Assembly (NCBI GenBank): GCA_965246855.1
Contig: CBDFFP010000005.1
Coordinates: forward strand, 620,001 to 684,000
Direction: 5' to 3'
Source of the DNA: UBA1952 sp965246855
GTDB lineage: Bacteria > Bacteroidota > Bacteroidia > Chitinophagales > Chitinophagaceae
DNA length: 64,000 bases
Below the pieces are notes generated by a model, which worked only from the letters and a program-made list of their open reading frames with translations, ran no database searches and was not told where the DNA came from. The position numbers were made by a program, and so were the translations under genes. This document shows, in pieces, positions 36,301 to 43,022 of this stretch; position 1 is the first letter of the stretch, and each line of letters starts with the position of its first letter.

Positions 36301-36610
36301 GCGGGCCGAGGCGGACAACAGCTTTCTTTTCCGCTTGCAGCTTGTCCAGGTAGCTGTCTTTTACAAACGCATTTTGGTAGAGGTGGAAGAACACAAAGCG
36401 CAGCGTATCGGGCGAGTTGTTGGTATAGCGCAGCGACTCGTGAGCGCTGATGCTGTGCTGCTCTTCATCAAGCCGCGCGTCAATGTTGTAGGCCACATCC
36501 TGTTGCCAGTAGGCGGCGTGGGGCTTCCGATTTTTCCAGTAGAAGGGGTTGGGTTCCTGGGCGGGAAGGAATGTTGGAAAAAGAAAAAGGAGAAGAAACA
36601 GACGGCGCAT
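33383..36610 (-). CDS. M1-family zinc aminopeptidase fused to a C-terminal outer-membrane-type barrel
   Basis: A 1075-residue protein. A signal peptide (MRRLFLLLFLFPTFLPAQ) is followed by an M1 N-terminal beta domain and a catalytic domain with DGMEYPMLTLDGG in the GAMEN position and HEIGHNW (~371-377), with the third ligand Glu 18 residues on in MMDEGFT. After ~residue 620 the sequence becomes ~450 residues of alternating strands with many Tyr, Trp and Asn, ending in Phe (VVGIGRSF), like a Bacteroidota surface barrel. ATG at 36610 begins the signal peptide. The frame stays open for another 266 codons upstream, opposite the next gene, but that part is non-coding. Confidence 0.88.
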   Translation of the reverse strand: MRRLFLLLFLFPTFLPAQEPNPFYWKNRKPHAAYWQQDVAYNIDARLDEEQHSISAHESLRYTNNSPDTLRFVFFHLYQNAFVKDSYLDKLQAEKKAVVRLGPREKAGLGTTISGLTADGQAVQTELDNTILKVWLPQPLLPGTTTTIALDFTTYFDNGGTARRRMMMYDAWGAKHYNGCQWFPKLSVYDAKHGWDTYQHLGKEFYGDFGTWNVSLDLPSNYVLEATGALQNRSEVLPEDLRQKLDLKNFKDKKWDEAPSIITPYVKGARKTWKFFAENVHDFAWTADPSYRIATTYWNGIECVGIAQEPHASGWQNSAQYVAKIIQTFSGDIGMYAYPKMVAADAADGMEYPMLTLDGGRDPSYRGLLVHEIGHNWFYGMVGSNETYRAMMDEGFTQFLTAWGLKRIDGESRLAGVPAHFWEKRPEAPTIVDRNVIAPYTNAALQQNELPLNTHSDDFHNATGHENGYGMVYYKTATMLYNLQYVLGDSLFLKAMQHYFNQWKGAHPYPEDFRESITQFTHQDLSPFFDQWLETTKTIDYGICGVKKVRGTDSFDVRFRRRGLMQMPVQFTVFGKDDSRKTYLIPNSWNTPPDTKNILPRWIGWEQLQPRYTARIASPSGIRNVQIDTTFRLADVYYPDNVFRPGIGLGRGIAARLDWGFRLPADRRRYRLFLRPDLWGNAVDGLKAGIHAEGDYLGLMHRFEATVWWNTHALQQTPYLSRQSESWYNRYLPFGYNFSYASPVTRFYPKLQWNLSSRINDGLNRHSIGLAWQVNERNTLSGNFLALWRPRAFDLDYLLYPQEWSSVGSRLNNSLNFSWNYTPTFRRGNGNVNVSLRAPFLGGNTQNAFNYSYVQAEGKRSWNWAKTEWRTRLFARYGMGENIPWESALFAAGANPEALMENKFLRSVGFVPDEWRGFSPTTTNHLQQGGGLNLRGYAGYLIAEEKNGQILLGYKSRSGAAINAEMDFDGLVKLQNKAFKNWLHLDAYLFADAGLMELSRYDSLSSYSNLTPTNTWSQVRADGGIGTALTIKKWGKLDKVRPLTLRFDMPFLLSHPPAGEDYFAWRYVVGIGRSF

Positions 36611-36636
36611 AGAAGCGCGAAGTTCGGGAAATGGAA

Positions 36637-36679
36637 TTTTTCTATCTTGGCAGCTTATTACCTGTCTTAGATAGAAAAA
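36637..36679. promoter_or_regulatory. Inverted repeat in the divergent promoter region, with -7-like TATCTTGG
   Basis: TTTTTCTATCT (36637-36647) and AGATAGAAAAA (36669-36679) form an 11-bp inverted repeat between the M1 gene start and the plus-strand orphan at 36692. TATCTTGG at 36643-36650 matches seven of eight -7 positions and overlaps the left arm. An operator or a hairpin leader are both possible. Confidence 0.45.
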
Positions 36680-36691
36680 CCAAAATCCCCC

Positions 36692-37444
36692 ATGTCCGAA
36701 ACAGGCCACGCCCGAAACATCGACGGCGCCAGCAAATTCATCACCATCCTCACCAGTTGGGCCGCCGATTACAACCCCGCCAAGCCCGCCCTCCAGCTTC
36801 CCCAATTCACCCTCCAGGTCGCCCAGGCCGAAACCCTCCAGGAAGCTTACCTCGACGCCAAGCGCGCCAACCTCAACGACAAAAACACTCGTAGAGCCGC
36901 CTTCGCCCCCCTCCAAAAATTCGCCACCCGCGTCCTCAACGCCCTCAAAGCATCCGATGCTACCGAAGGCACCATCGCCGATGCCGAAGGATACATCCGC
37001 AAACTGCGCGGCAAACGCGCCAAAAAACAAAAAGGTCAAGACCCGGCCCCCAGCGCAGACCTGCCCCCCGTCTCCCCTGCCCACAACGAAGACCATCAGC
37101 ACTCCGTCGCCCAACTCTCCTTCTCCAGCCTCATCGAGCATCTCAAAGGCCTCCAGGCCATCACCGCCACCGAGCCTTCCTACGCCCCCAACGAAGCCGA
37201 CCTCACCGCCACCGCCATCGCCGCCCTCATTGCCCACCTTACCGCCCTCAACAAAGCCGAAGACCAATCCTACACCGCCTGTTCCAACGCCCGCAACGCC
37301 CGAAACGAAAGCCTTTACGCTCCTAAAACTGGCATCCTCGACACCGTAGAATCCATCAAAGCCTACACCAAATCCCGCTTCGGCGCAACCAGCCCCGAAC
37401 TTAAACAACTTACTTACATCAAATTCAAAGACATTACCGAATAA
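36692..37444 (+). CDS. Conserved-looking orphan, soluble, C-rich codon use
   Basis: A 250-residue cytoplasmic-type protein without a signal peptide or membrane segment. It is mostly helical with a Lys-rich linker (RKLRGKRAKKQKGQ, ~residues 107-120) and an acidic/His stretch. The two halves look loosely alike: a helix, then an NxxxA-rich helix ending in a basic Arg/Lys segment. The third codon positions are strongly C-biased, so much that the opposite strand stays open along its whole length. I do not recognise a family; function unknown. It is followed by a 21-bp array. Confidence 0.7.
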   Translation: MSETGHARNIDGASKFITILTSWAADYNPAKPALQLPQFTLQVAQAETLQEAYLDAKRANLNDKNTRRAAFAPLQKFATRVLNALKASDATEGTIADAEGYIRKLRGKRAKKQKGQDPAPSADLPPVSPAHNEDHQHSVAQLSFSSLIEHLKGLQAITATEPSYAPNEADLTATAIAALIAHLTALNKAEDQSYTACSNARNARNESLYAPKTGILDTVESIKAYTKSRFGATSPELKQLTYIKFKDITE

Positions 37445-37448
37445 AAAG

Positions 37449-37700
37449 CAGTCAACCCGTCAACAAGCACAGGCAATAAGTAAATAAGTCCAGGCAATAA
37501 GTAAACACCTTCAGGAAATAAGCTAATAATAACAGGCAAACAGTAAATGAAAGCAGGAAACTTGTCAGCAGAAACAGGGAAATCATCAACAGTGCTAGAA
37601 ATGTAGTTGGCAGAAGCAGACGTTTAGTAAATAGAAGTAGGAAAAAGGCAAGCAAGGATAGGAAACTTGTCAACGGCAATAGGAAACCTGTCAATGCCAC
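37449..37700. repeat. 21-bp tandem array, 12 units, strict period with drifting sequence
   Basis: Twelve units start at 37449 + 21n without a single indel. Most begin CAGG or TAGG (CAGGCAATAAGTAAATAAGTC and variants such as TAGGAAACTTGTCAACGGCAA). Several units share little beyond CAG/TAG at the start and AAnnnGT in the middle. A thirteenth, weaker unit may follow. The minus strand is open across the array, with Leu/Phe-rich heptads, but lacks a plausible gene context. It begins 5 bases after the stop of the orphan gene. Confidence 0.9.
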
Positions 37701-37806
37701 AAGACTGGAAAAGTTTTTGGGGAAACAATTCATAAACGTGTCAAATCATTCCTCTTTCCCCTACACGGCAGCAGTTTTGTAAAAGAAAGGAAAGCCCTTC
37801 CTCAAC

Positions 37807-38025
37807 ATGAAAGCCGTCCTTTTCGTCCTCCTCTTCTTCCTCGCCGCCTGTCAGGAACCGATACGCGAAACGCCGCCCCTTCTCATGGATACCACCCTCG
37901 CCTTTCCCACGACCCGGCAAAGGCTCCGGCCTTCGTCTTCCCCGCACTCCACCACCATCTCTCCACCAAACTCAGTGCCTCCCTACCCCAACAACACGCT
38001 CGCCGGAATGCCCAACTCGCGGTGA
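37807..38025 (+). pseudogene. Truncated lipoprotein gene, related to the NlpC/P60 lipoprotein at 41157
   Basis: It starts MKAVLFVLLFFLAACQEPIRET, close to the start of the NlpC/P60 lipoprotein 3.3 kb downstream (MKAALPLLFLLAACQEPASE). After ~45 residues it becomes Pro/Ser-rich, has no peptidase domain and ends by running across an antisense HigA-like remnant. It is best read as a broken copy, though a short lipoprotein could still be made. Confidence 0.6.
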
Positions 38026-38054
38026 AGAAAGCGAACAAGACTCAGCGGCTTTTT
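37983..38054 (-). pseudogene. HigA-like antitoxin tail, remnant 1
   Basis: On the minus strand this reads KKPLSLVRFLHRELGIPASV, LLG and stop. It has the look of the C-terminus of HigA-type (COG5499) antitoxins: GKRpLs...mIRxLHxxLGIPaevLL. The upstream HTH is gone. A near-identical DNA segment lies at 39476-39540. Confidence 0.45.
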
Positions 38055-38062
38055 GCCACTCC

Positions 38063-38761
38063 CTACCGTTCCCGATACACAAATTCCTGCATTCCTACCA
38101 GAATCTTTTTCAGGTACTGTGCAGCAAATGCCGGCTCCAAATGGCCGTAAATCCATTCCTCAAAAAAAGGCTGTAGGAGAAAATGTTCAAAGCGTTCCTG
38201 CAAGTATTTTCGCACGTCTTCCGACGCTTGCGTGCACTCTTCCCAAACAGTGTCCCGATTGTTGAGGATATACACAATATCTTCAAAGTCGGAAGAACTT
38301 CTCCCATCGTTCTGTCCCCGTCCAGCAAAAGCTTCCAACTTGGAAGCCAGAAAGTAAGGAGAAGACAAAATACGAATCGTCGTGTGGGCATCCAGATGAT
38401 ACAAAACAGATTCTTTAAACCCTTCCGAATACCAGCGGTTTTGAAACCCCAGAAAAGAACCTTCGGCGGGCATCACATCTACAATCAATCCACCCAAAAC
38501 ATAACGGCAGATAATCCCAGACTGCTGATCGTTGGAAAAGCCCAGTTGTCGCAGGGTATCTTCTAAGGCGGCGTAATCGCCATAGGTTGCGCTGCCTACC
38601 ACAAGATCTACGTCTTCCGTAGGCCGGACTTCTTCTGCTGCAGGATTGGTAGCATATAAGAAAACCGTAGCCCCACCTACAAAAACCACTTTTTTACCCA
38701 ACGGGCCAAGTGCGTTGTAAACCGCTTTGAGGCGTTCCAAATGCAGGGCTTGTTCCTTCAT
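38063..38761 (-). CDS. AbiEii-like nucleotidyltransferase, probable toxin
   Basis: A 232-residue protein with a nucleotidyltransferase core: FVGGATVFLY (~30-39) as the GG motif and EDVDLVVG (~55) with the two metal-binding Asp residues. LASKLEAFAGRG and SSDFEDIVYIL (~140-166) are the later conserved blocks of AbiEii/AbiGii-type transferases. Such proteins are toxins of type IV systems that modify tRNA and block phage growth. The start overlaps the stop of the wHTH gene upstream (ATGA). The gene looks complete. Confidence 0.8.
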   Translation of the reverse strand: MKEQALHLERLKAVYNALGPLGKKVVFVGGATVFLYATNPAAEEVRPTEDVDLVVGSATYGDYAALEDTLRQLGFSNDQQSGIICRYVLGGLIVDVMPAEGSFLGFQNRWYSEGFKESVLYHLDAHTTIRILSSPYFLASKLEAFAGRGQNDGRSSSDFEDIVYILNNRDTVWEECTQASEDVRKYLQERFEHFLLQPFFEEWIYGHLEPAFAAQYLKKILVGMQEFVYRER

Positions 38762-39249
38762 GCGTTCAAAAGCTTTTCCAATTCGTGGGCTGCATAAGCT
38801 TTTTCCCGGCTTCTGCCCATCCGCAGTATTTCTACCAAAGCCAGTGCATAATAAAGTTGCGGGTCGGCAGGAACAAAACGGGGAAGGGCTTCGTATAGCG
38901 GCATTATGGTCGTACCGCGCTCCCAGCCTTCGGCTGCAGGCCAGACAAAAGTTCCGGCAGACAAAAACGAGTTTTTTATTTCTAGATGCGAGATTGCTGT
39001 AGGAACGCCACGGGTGGGCGCACCGGGCCTTACCGGAAACACATAGGGTAATCCAAAACGCAGAAAAGAAAGCAGACTGCTGCGGGCAACTTGGTTCTCC
39101 GCATTTATCAAACCCGAAAAACGGCTGCGTTGGATAGACTTGGAAATTTCAGAGGCAGAAATGCCCAGTTCTCGCGACAACAGCGGCAAAGGAACAAGCA
39201 CCTTCAAAAACGCGAGTTTCAAAAGTACCACCACATCCTGCGGACGCAT
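38758..39249 (-). CDS. Winged-helix DNA-binding protein, probable antitoxin partner
   Basis: A 163-residue protein. The MRPQDVVVLLKL start, the HTH LPLLSRELGISASEISKSIQRSRFSGL and then FLRFGLPYVFPVRPGAPTRGVPTA are typical of a MarR-like protein family regularly paired with AbiEii-like transferases. It probably neutralises the toxin and autoregulates. ATG at 39249 is preferred over 39267, since the -7 box at 39272-39279 would leave no leader for the latter. Upstream in the same frame lies a copied piece of an outer-membrane protein, which is not part of this gene. Confidence 0.75.
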   Translation of the reverse strand: MRPQDVVVLLKLAFLKVLVPLPLLSRELGISASEISKSIQRSRFSGLINAENQVARSSLLSFLRFGLPYVFPVRPGAPTRGVPTAISHLEIKNSFLSAGTFVWPAAEGWERGTTIMPLYEALPRFVPADPQLYYALALVEILRMGRSREKAYAAHELEKLLNA

Positions 39250-39271
39250 ACCATTATGAGCTTGCATCGTA

Positions 39272-39279
39272 CAAATGTA
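39272..39279 (-). promoter_or_regulatory. -7 promoter box TACATTTG (minus strand)
   Basis: An exact TAnnTTTG match on the minus strand, 22 bases before the wHTH start at 39249. It sits inside a near-palindrome (TGCATACATTTGTACGATGCA-like) that could be the operator. Confidence 0.5.
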
Positions 39280-39357
39280 TGCATTTCCGCTTTCTGATTT
39301 GGAAATTGGAATTTTGCTTATGAAACTGCCCCATTTTAAATACGGCTGTGCGGTTCT

Positions 39358-39486
39358 CCTCCTCCTCCGATACACATACCGCGCGTTCCCCAAGTGGAAT
39401 TTATAACCCACCTGCACGCCGTAGCGCAATCCAGCGCCGATTTGCTCCAGTTCCTTCTGCGAATTCAGGTTAATCGGAATGCCCAA
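39358..39486 (-). pseudogene. Copied C-terminal tail of the outer-membrane protein at 40311
   Basis: It encodes GIPINLNSQKELEQIGAGLR and on to NARYVYRRR, identical at the protein level to the last 43 residues of the intact gene at 40311-40985; the DNA differs at only a handful of bases. It has lost its stop codon and runs on into the next module's promoter region. The rest of the gene is missing. Confidence 0.85.
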
Positions 39487-39580
39487 CTCGCGGTGAAGAA
39501 AGCGTACAAGATTCAGCGTTAGCGGCTTTTTGCTACTCAGCAGCGCCGAGGCATATATTCTCTAATTTCGCCAGCCGCGC
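39478..39580 (-). pseudogene. HigA-like antitoxin tail, remnant 2
   Basis: ALLSSKKPLTLNLVRFLHRE followed by LGIPI reads like the HigA (COG5499) C-terminus; an upstream EIREYMP piece needs one frameshift to join it. It shares ~50 bases with remnant 1 (37983-38054) and merges directly into the copied barrel tail. Toxin and HTH are absent. Confidence 0.4.
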
Positions 39581-39585
39581 TGCCA

Positions 39586-40089
39586 CTAATTCCTGTCCTT
39601 GTGAATCCTTTCCAACTGCTCTATATCTTCCAAATCTTTCGGTCTTGAAAGTGCTTTCTTGGAATGCATTAAATCTTCCAAAGAAATAACAGATACTTCC
39701 AAAGAAGGTGCGGAAAAGGTTTGTCACCGTTGATAGCAGGCGGCGAAAGAAGGATCTCCCGGAATGGAAGGCAGACAATCCAGTGTGAACACCTCAAAAG
39801 AGATTTTGAAAAACGACTTGCGCGGCTGCGGCATTTTCTCCTTCCGGTAACGCTGCATATCCTGCCCAAGATGTTCCAGCACGTTTAAGAGGCGGAAATA
39901 GTTCGCATAATCCGGGCTGTACCAAATATCAAAATCAGGTTTGGAGGCTGCTTCGCCGCTTGCAAGAACAGAAGGCCGGTGATAACCGTAAAAACCTACT
40001 GCCGTACCACCTACGAAAAGATATTTTACGCCCTCTTTTTCCAGCCACCGGCACAGTTCGTTCAGTAACGGCTCTTGCATTTCATTCAT
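39586..40089 (-). pseudogene. Nucleotidyltransferase (DUF6036-like) interrupted by an in-frame TGA
   Basis: The first 121 codons encode a nucleotidyltransferase start: YLFVGGTAVGFYGYHRPS and KPDFDIWYSPDYANYFRLL, with GG and the DxD-type site. A TGA at 39724-39726 follows FAACYQR. In the same frame the family's C-terminus then continues (QTFSAPSLEVSVISLEDLMH, then SKKALSRPKDLEDIEQLE) to a TAG at 39586-39588. A single nonsense change therefore splits an otherwise intact ~166-codon gene. It overlaps the small gene upstream by four bases, as toxin-antitoxin pairs do. Confidence 0.8.
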
Positions 40090-40259
40090 GATTTGGAAGA
40101 AGCTTGCTTTGGCGTCTTTTCTTGGGCCATTTCCCCAAACTGCGCCACAAATGCCTGCATCAAATCTACCTTTGGCTGTTCCGGCACAGCGTCTTTTTGC
40201 GCCTTCTCCGCTGCTTTCAGCGTCTCAAAATCCGGGTATTTTTCTACCGTTGCCTTCAT
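40086..40259 (-). CDS. 57-residue partner of the broken nucleotidyltransferase
   Basis: It reads MKATVEKYPDFETLKAAEKA... and ends PKQASSKS; charged, helical and soluble. The stop overlaps the transferase start (ATGA), which supports translation and pairing. No family is recognised. It may be the antitoxin or an accessory of the DUF6036-like transferase (inference from position). Confidence 0.55.
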   Translation of the reverse strand: MKATVEKYPDFETLKAAEKAQKDAVPEQPKVDLMQAFVAQFGEMAQEKTPKQASSKS

Positions 40260-40310
40260 AGCGTAGGGATTGTTTCTAGAATTTAAAGGTAAGGAAGAAA
40301 CCTTCCCCCC

Positions 40311-40985
40311 TTACCACCTCCTCCGATACACATACCGTGCATTCCCCAAGTGGAACTTATAACCCACCTGCACCCCGTAGCGCAATCCAGCGCCGATTTG
40401 CTCCAGTTCCTTCTGCGAATTCAGGTTAATCGGAATGCCCACCACCGCTTCCGCATAGACCGCACCTTTGCCTAAACGGTAGTTGCTTTTAATGCCTACG
40501 TCGCCGTTGATTTGCGTCGTGGTGAAGTTTTCAAACGGGTTTGGGGACGGAGCTGTGTAGCCGCCGGGCGTGGTACCGGCATCGTATTTCACGCTGTATT
40601 CGTCAAACGACATGCCCAAAATAAGACCCATGCGGAAGTCCTGCTCGTCGTTGCCCAAATTGTAGTGGCTGTGGAGAAACAGGCTGTTCACGGAAATGCG
40701 CTGGCTGTAGGGGACGTCCGTTGTGCCGGGCACGGTGCCGGTACTCGTGTAGGGAACGGAAATATTGGTTGTCTTTTCCGCCAGGCCGAGGTTAAATCCT
40801 GCGTTCAGCGTATAACGGCCGTCATCTACTTCCACGCCAAATCGCGCCTGCAAGCCGGGCACAAGTCCAAGGGTTTTGTATTGGTTTAAAGAAGCGCCCA
40901 CGCCGATAAAAAGCTGTGCTTTAGAAGCTGTGGCAGCGAAAAGGAAAGAGACGGTCAGGAGCGAAGCGTAGAGGTGTTTTTTCAT
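40311..40985 (-). CDS. Outer-membrane beta-barrel protein, OmpA/OmpW-like size
   Basis: A 224-residue protein with a signal peptide (MKKHLYASLLTVSFLFAATASKAQ) followed by about eight amphipathic strands (LFIGVGASLNQY, TLNAGFNLGL, SVNSLFLHSHYNLG, FRMGLILGMSFDEY and others). Such small barrels of Bacteroidota have no known substrate. Its last 43 codons are copied 0.9 kb downstream (39358-39486). The stop follows an RRRW end rather than the usual terminal Phe. Confidence 0.8.
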   Translation of the reverse strand: MKKHLYASLLTVSFLFAATASKAQLFIGVGASLNQYKTLGLVPGLQARFGVEVDDGRYTLNAGFNLGLAEKTTNISVPYTSTGTVPGTTDVPYSQRISVNSLFLHSHYNLGNDEQDFRMGLILGMSFDEYSVKYDAGTTPGGYTAPSPNPFENFTTTQINGDVGIKSNYRLGKGAVYAEAVVGIPINLNSQKELEQIGAGLRYGVQVGYKFHLGNARYVYRRRW

Positions 40986-41156
40986 GCGCGTAAATGGAAA
41001 GGGGACGAGGATAATCGCAGGTGCGAATTTTTTTCCAGATTTGGCCCATCCACCGCAATTTTTTCCCGGGGAATTGTGGATTCTTCCTTTCCCACCGGCA
41101 CAGCCTTTTTACACGCCGTCAGGAAGGAAATCCCATCCCTCCTTTCCCCCGGAAAA

Positions 41157-41723
41157 ATGAAAGCTGCGCTCCCTCTCCTGTTTCTCCTCGCTGCTTGTCA
41201 GGAGCCGGCAAGTGAAACGCTGCGCCCGGCAACGCCTGTTGTCTTCGCCGCTTCGCAAACATTTTACAGTACGCCGCCCGCAGACCCGCTTCCTCCCGCC
41301 AAAACAGATTCCACCCAAAACCGCCGCGATTCGCTGCTTTCCTTCGCCCGTCAGTATCTTGGTGTTCCGTACATCTACGCCACCAGCGACCCGGAAAAAG
41401 GCTTTGATTGCTCTGGCTTCATACACTATATCTATCATCATTTCGGGGTGAATGTGCCACGCTCTTCTATTGACTACAAAACCTACGGACGCGAAGTCTC
41501 GCTGGCAAGTTCGCAAACCGCCGACCTCATTCTCTTCACCGGCGCACAGGATACCGACCGCATCGGACACATCGGTATCATCCTCCAAAACCGGGGCGAC
41601 AGCACGGAATTTATCCACGCCAGCAGCGGAAAGGAAATGGCGGTTGTCATTTCTTTGCTCGCCGCGCCGCACTACAAAAAGCGGTTTGTGAAGGTGGTAG
41701 ATGTCATAAGTCATAGGCCATAA
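41157..41723 (+). CDS. NlpC/P60 (C40) peptidoglycan endopeptidase, lipoprotein
   Basis: A 188-residue protein with a lipobox (LFLLAACQ, Cys14), a Pro/Thr linker and a C-terminal NlpC/P60 domain. The catalytic Cys is in GFDCSGFIHY, the first His in IGHIGIIL and the second in FIHASSG. It should cut stem peptides in the cell wall, anchored to a membrane. A second, similar lipoprotein is encoded at 58087-58578, and a broken N-terminal copy lies at 37807. The ATG at 41157 begins the signal peptide. Confidence 0.9.
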   Translation: MKAALPLLFLLAACQEPASETLRPATPVVFAASQTFYSTPPADPLPPAKTDSTQNRRDSLLSFARQYLGVPYIYATSDPEKGFDCSGFIHYIYHHFGVNVPRSSIDYKTYGREVSLASSQTADLILFTGAQDTDRIGHIGIILQNRGDSTEFIHASSGKEMAVVISLLAAPHYKKRFVKVVDVISHRP

Positions 41724-41770
41724 GCCATTATTCATTATCAATTATTCATTATCAATTGCTTTCTATTCCC

Positions 41771-41778
41771 TACTTTCG
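41771..41778 (+). promoter_or_regulatory. Possible -7 box TACTTTCG of the M16 gene
   Basis: Seven of eight positions match TAnnTTTG. It lies only 4 bases before the ATG at 41783, so if used the message is leaderless. Upstream is a repeated ATTATTCATTATCAATT (41726-41759). Confidence 0.35.
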
Positions 41779-41782
41779 CCTC

Positions 41783-43021
41783 ATGCTCCAATTCCAACGT
41801 TTTGTTCTCTCCAACGGCCTGCGCGTTCTTGTTCACCAAGATCTCTCTACGCCGATGGTGTCGGTGAATGTTCTCTACGACGTGGGCGCGCGCGACGAAG
41901 ACGAAAGCCGCACGGGCTTTGCGCACTTGTTTGAACACCTTATGTTTGGCGGCTCCGAGAACATCCCGGAATACGATACGCCCTTGCAGGAAGCGGGCGG
42001 CGAAAACAACGCCTATACCACCAACGACCTCACCAATTACTACGTCCAGCTTCCAAAGCAGAATATGGAAACGGCCTTCTGGCTGGAAAGCGATAGGATG
42101 AAAGCACTGGCGTTCTCGCCTAAAAGTCTGGATGTGCAGCGCAAGGTAGTGAGTGAGGAGTTTAAAGAGCATTACCTCAACAAGCCCTACGGCGATGCGT
42201 GGATGCACCTGCGGGAAATGGCCTACAAGCAACATCCGTATCGCTGGATGACCATCGGCAAGGAGTTGAAACATATTGAGGACGCGACGCTTCAGGATGT
42301 ACGGAATTTCTTTGCGCATCATTACCTGCCCAACAACGCCGTGCTGTGTGTGGCCGGAAACGTAACCGAAGAGGAAGTGCGCGCCATGACGGAGAGGTGG
42401 TTTGGAGACATTCCTGCCGGAGACATTGCGCCGAAGAACCTGCCCGCCGAGCCAAAGCAGGAAGAAGCACGGATGCAAACCGTAACCGCCGACGTGCCGT
42501 TGGATGCCCTTTACAAAGTGTGGCATATTGGCGCGCGCCGCACCACGAGCTATTACTGCGCCGACCTCCTGACCGAGATTTTAGGCAATGGATTTTCCTC
42601 GCGCCTGCACCAAAGACTGGTGAAGGAACAAGAGCTTTTTACGGGCATCAACTGTTACCAGACCGGCTCCACCGACCCTGGATTGATTGTGATTGAAGGA
42701 AAGATTGCGCAGGGAAAAACGCTGGAAGAAGCGGACGCGGCAGTAATGGAAGAAGTGCGGAAAATTGCAGCAGAAGGTGTTACAGAAGAGGAACTTTCCA
42801 AAGCGAAGAACAAGTTGGAAGCGGCTATTGAATTTGAAGACATGGGTATCCTCAGCCGCGCTGCCAACCTTGCTTTTTATGAGCTTCTCGGCGATGCCGC
42901 ACTTATCAACGACGAGCTAACGGCCTACCAAAATATCTCCCGCGAAACGCTGCAAGCGCAGGCAAAAGAGATTTTCCGGGAAGGGAATAGCAGTACGCTG
43001 TTTTACCGGAAGAAGGGGTAG
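41783..43021 (+). CDS. M16 zinc peptidase, single unit
   Basis: A 412-residue insulinase-type peptidase with the inverted zinc motif HLFEH (His48, Glu51, His52) and the family stretch GGENNAYTTNDLTNYYVQLP. The M16_C half includes LTEILGNGFSSRLHQRLVKEQELFTG. One catalytic pair of domains is present, the length of bacterial PqqF/YmxG-like homodimers. There is no signal peptide, so it is likely cytoplasmic, or exported by an unseen route. It converges on the acetyltransferase gene across a hairpin. Confidence 0.93.
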   Translation: MLQFQRFVLSNGLRVLVHQDLSTPMVSVNVLYDVGARDEDESRTGFAHLFEHLMFGGSENIPEYDTPLQEAGGENNAYTTNDLTNYYVQLPKQNMETAFWLESDRMKALAFSPKSLDVQRKVVSEEFKEHYLNKPYGDAWMHLREMAYKQHPYRWMTIGKELKHIEDATLQDVRNFFAHHYLPNNAVLCVAGNVTEEEVRAMTERWFGDIPAGDIAPKNLPAEPKQEEARMQTVTADVPLDALYKVWHIGARRTTSYYCADLLTEILGNGFSSRLHQRLVKEQELFTGINCYQTGSTDPGLIVIEGKIAQGKTLEEADAAVMEEVRKIAAEGVTEEELSKAKNKLEAAIEFEDMGILSRAANLAFYELLGDAALINDELTAYQNISRETLQAQAKEIFREGNSSTLFYRKKG

Positions 43022-43022
43022 C

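Noticed and set aside
36611..37408. N-terminal extension of the M1 peptidase
   Set aside because: The Gly/Val-rich translation is the complement of the C-rich orphan gene; a proper signal peptide starts at 36610.
37452..37733. Leu/Phe-rich 93-residue membrane protein on the minus strand
   Set aside because: The frame is a by-product of the 21-bp array; the unit drift is not codon-biased and there is no promoter or partner gene.
39358..39486. N-terminal domain of the winged-helix antitoxin
   Set aside because: It is a copied barrel-protein tail in the same frame by chance; a promoter box lies between it and the real start.
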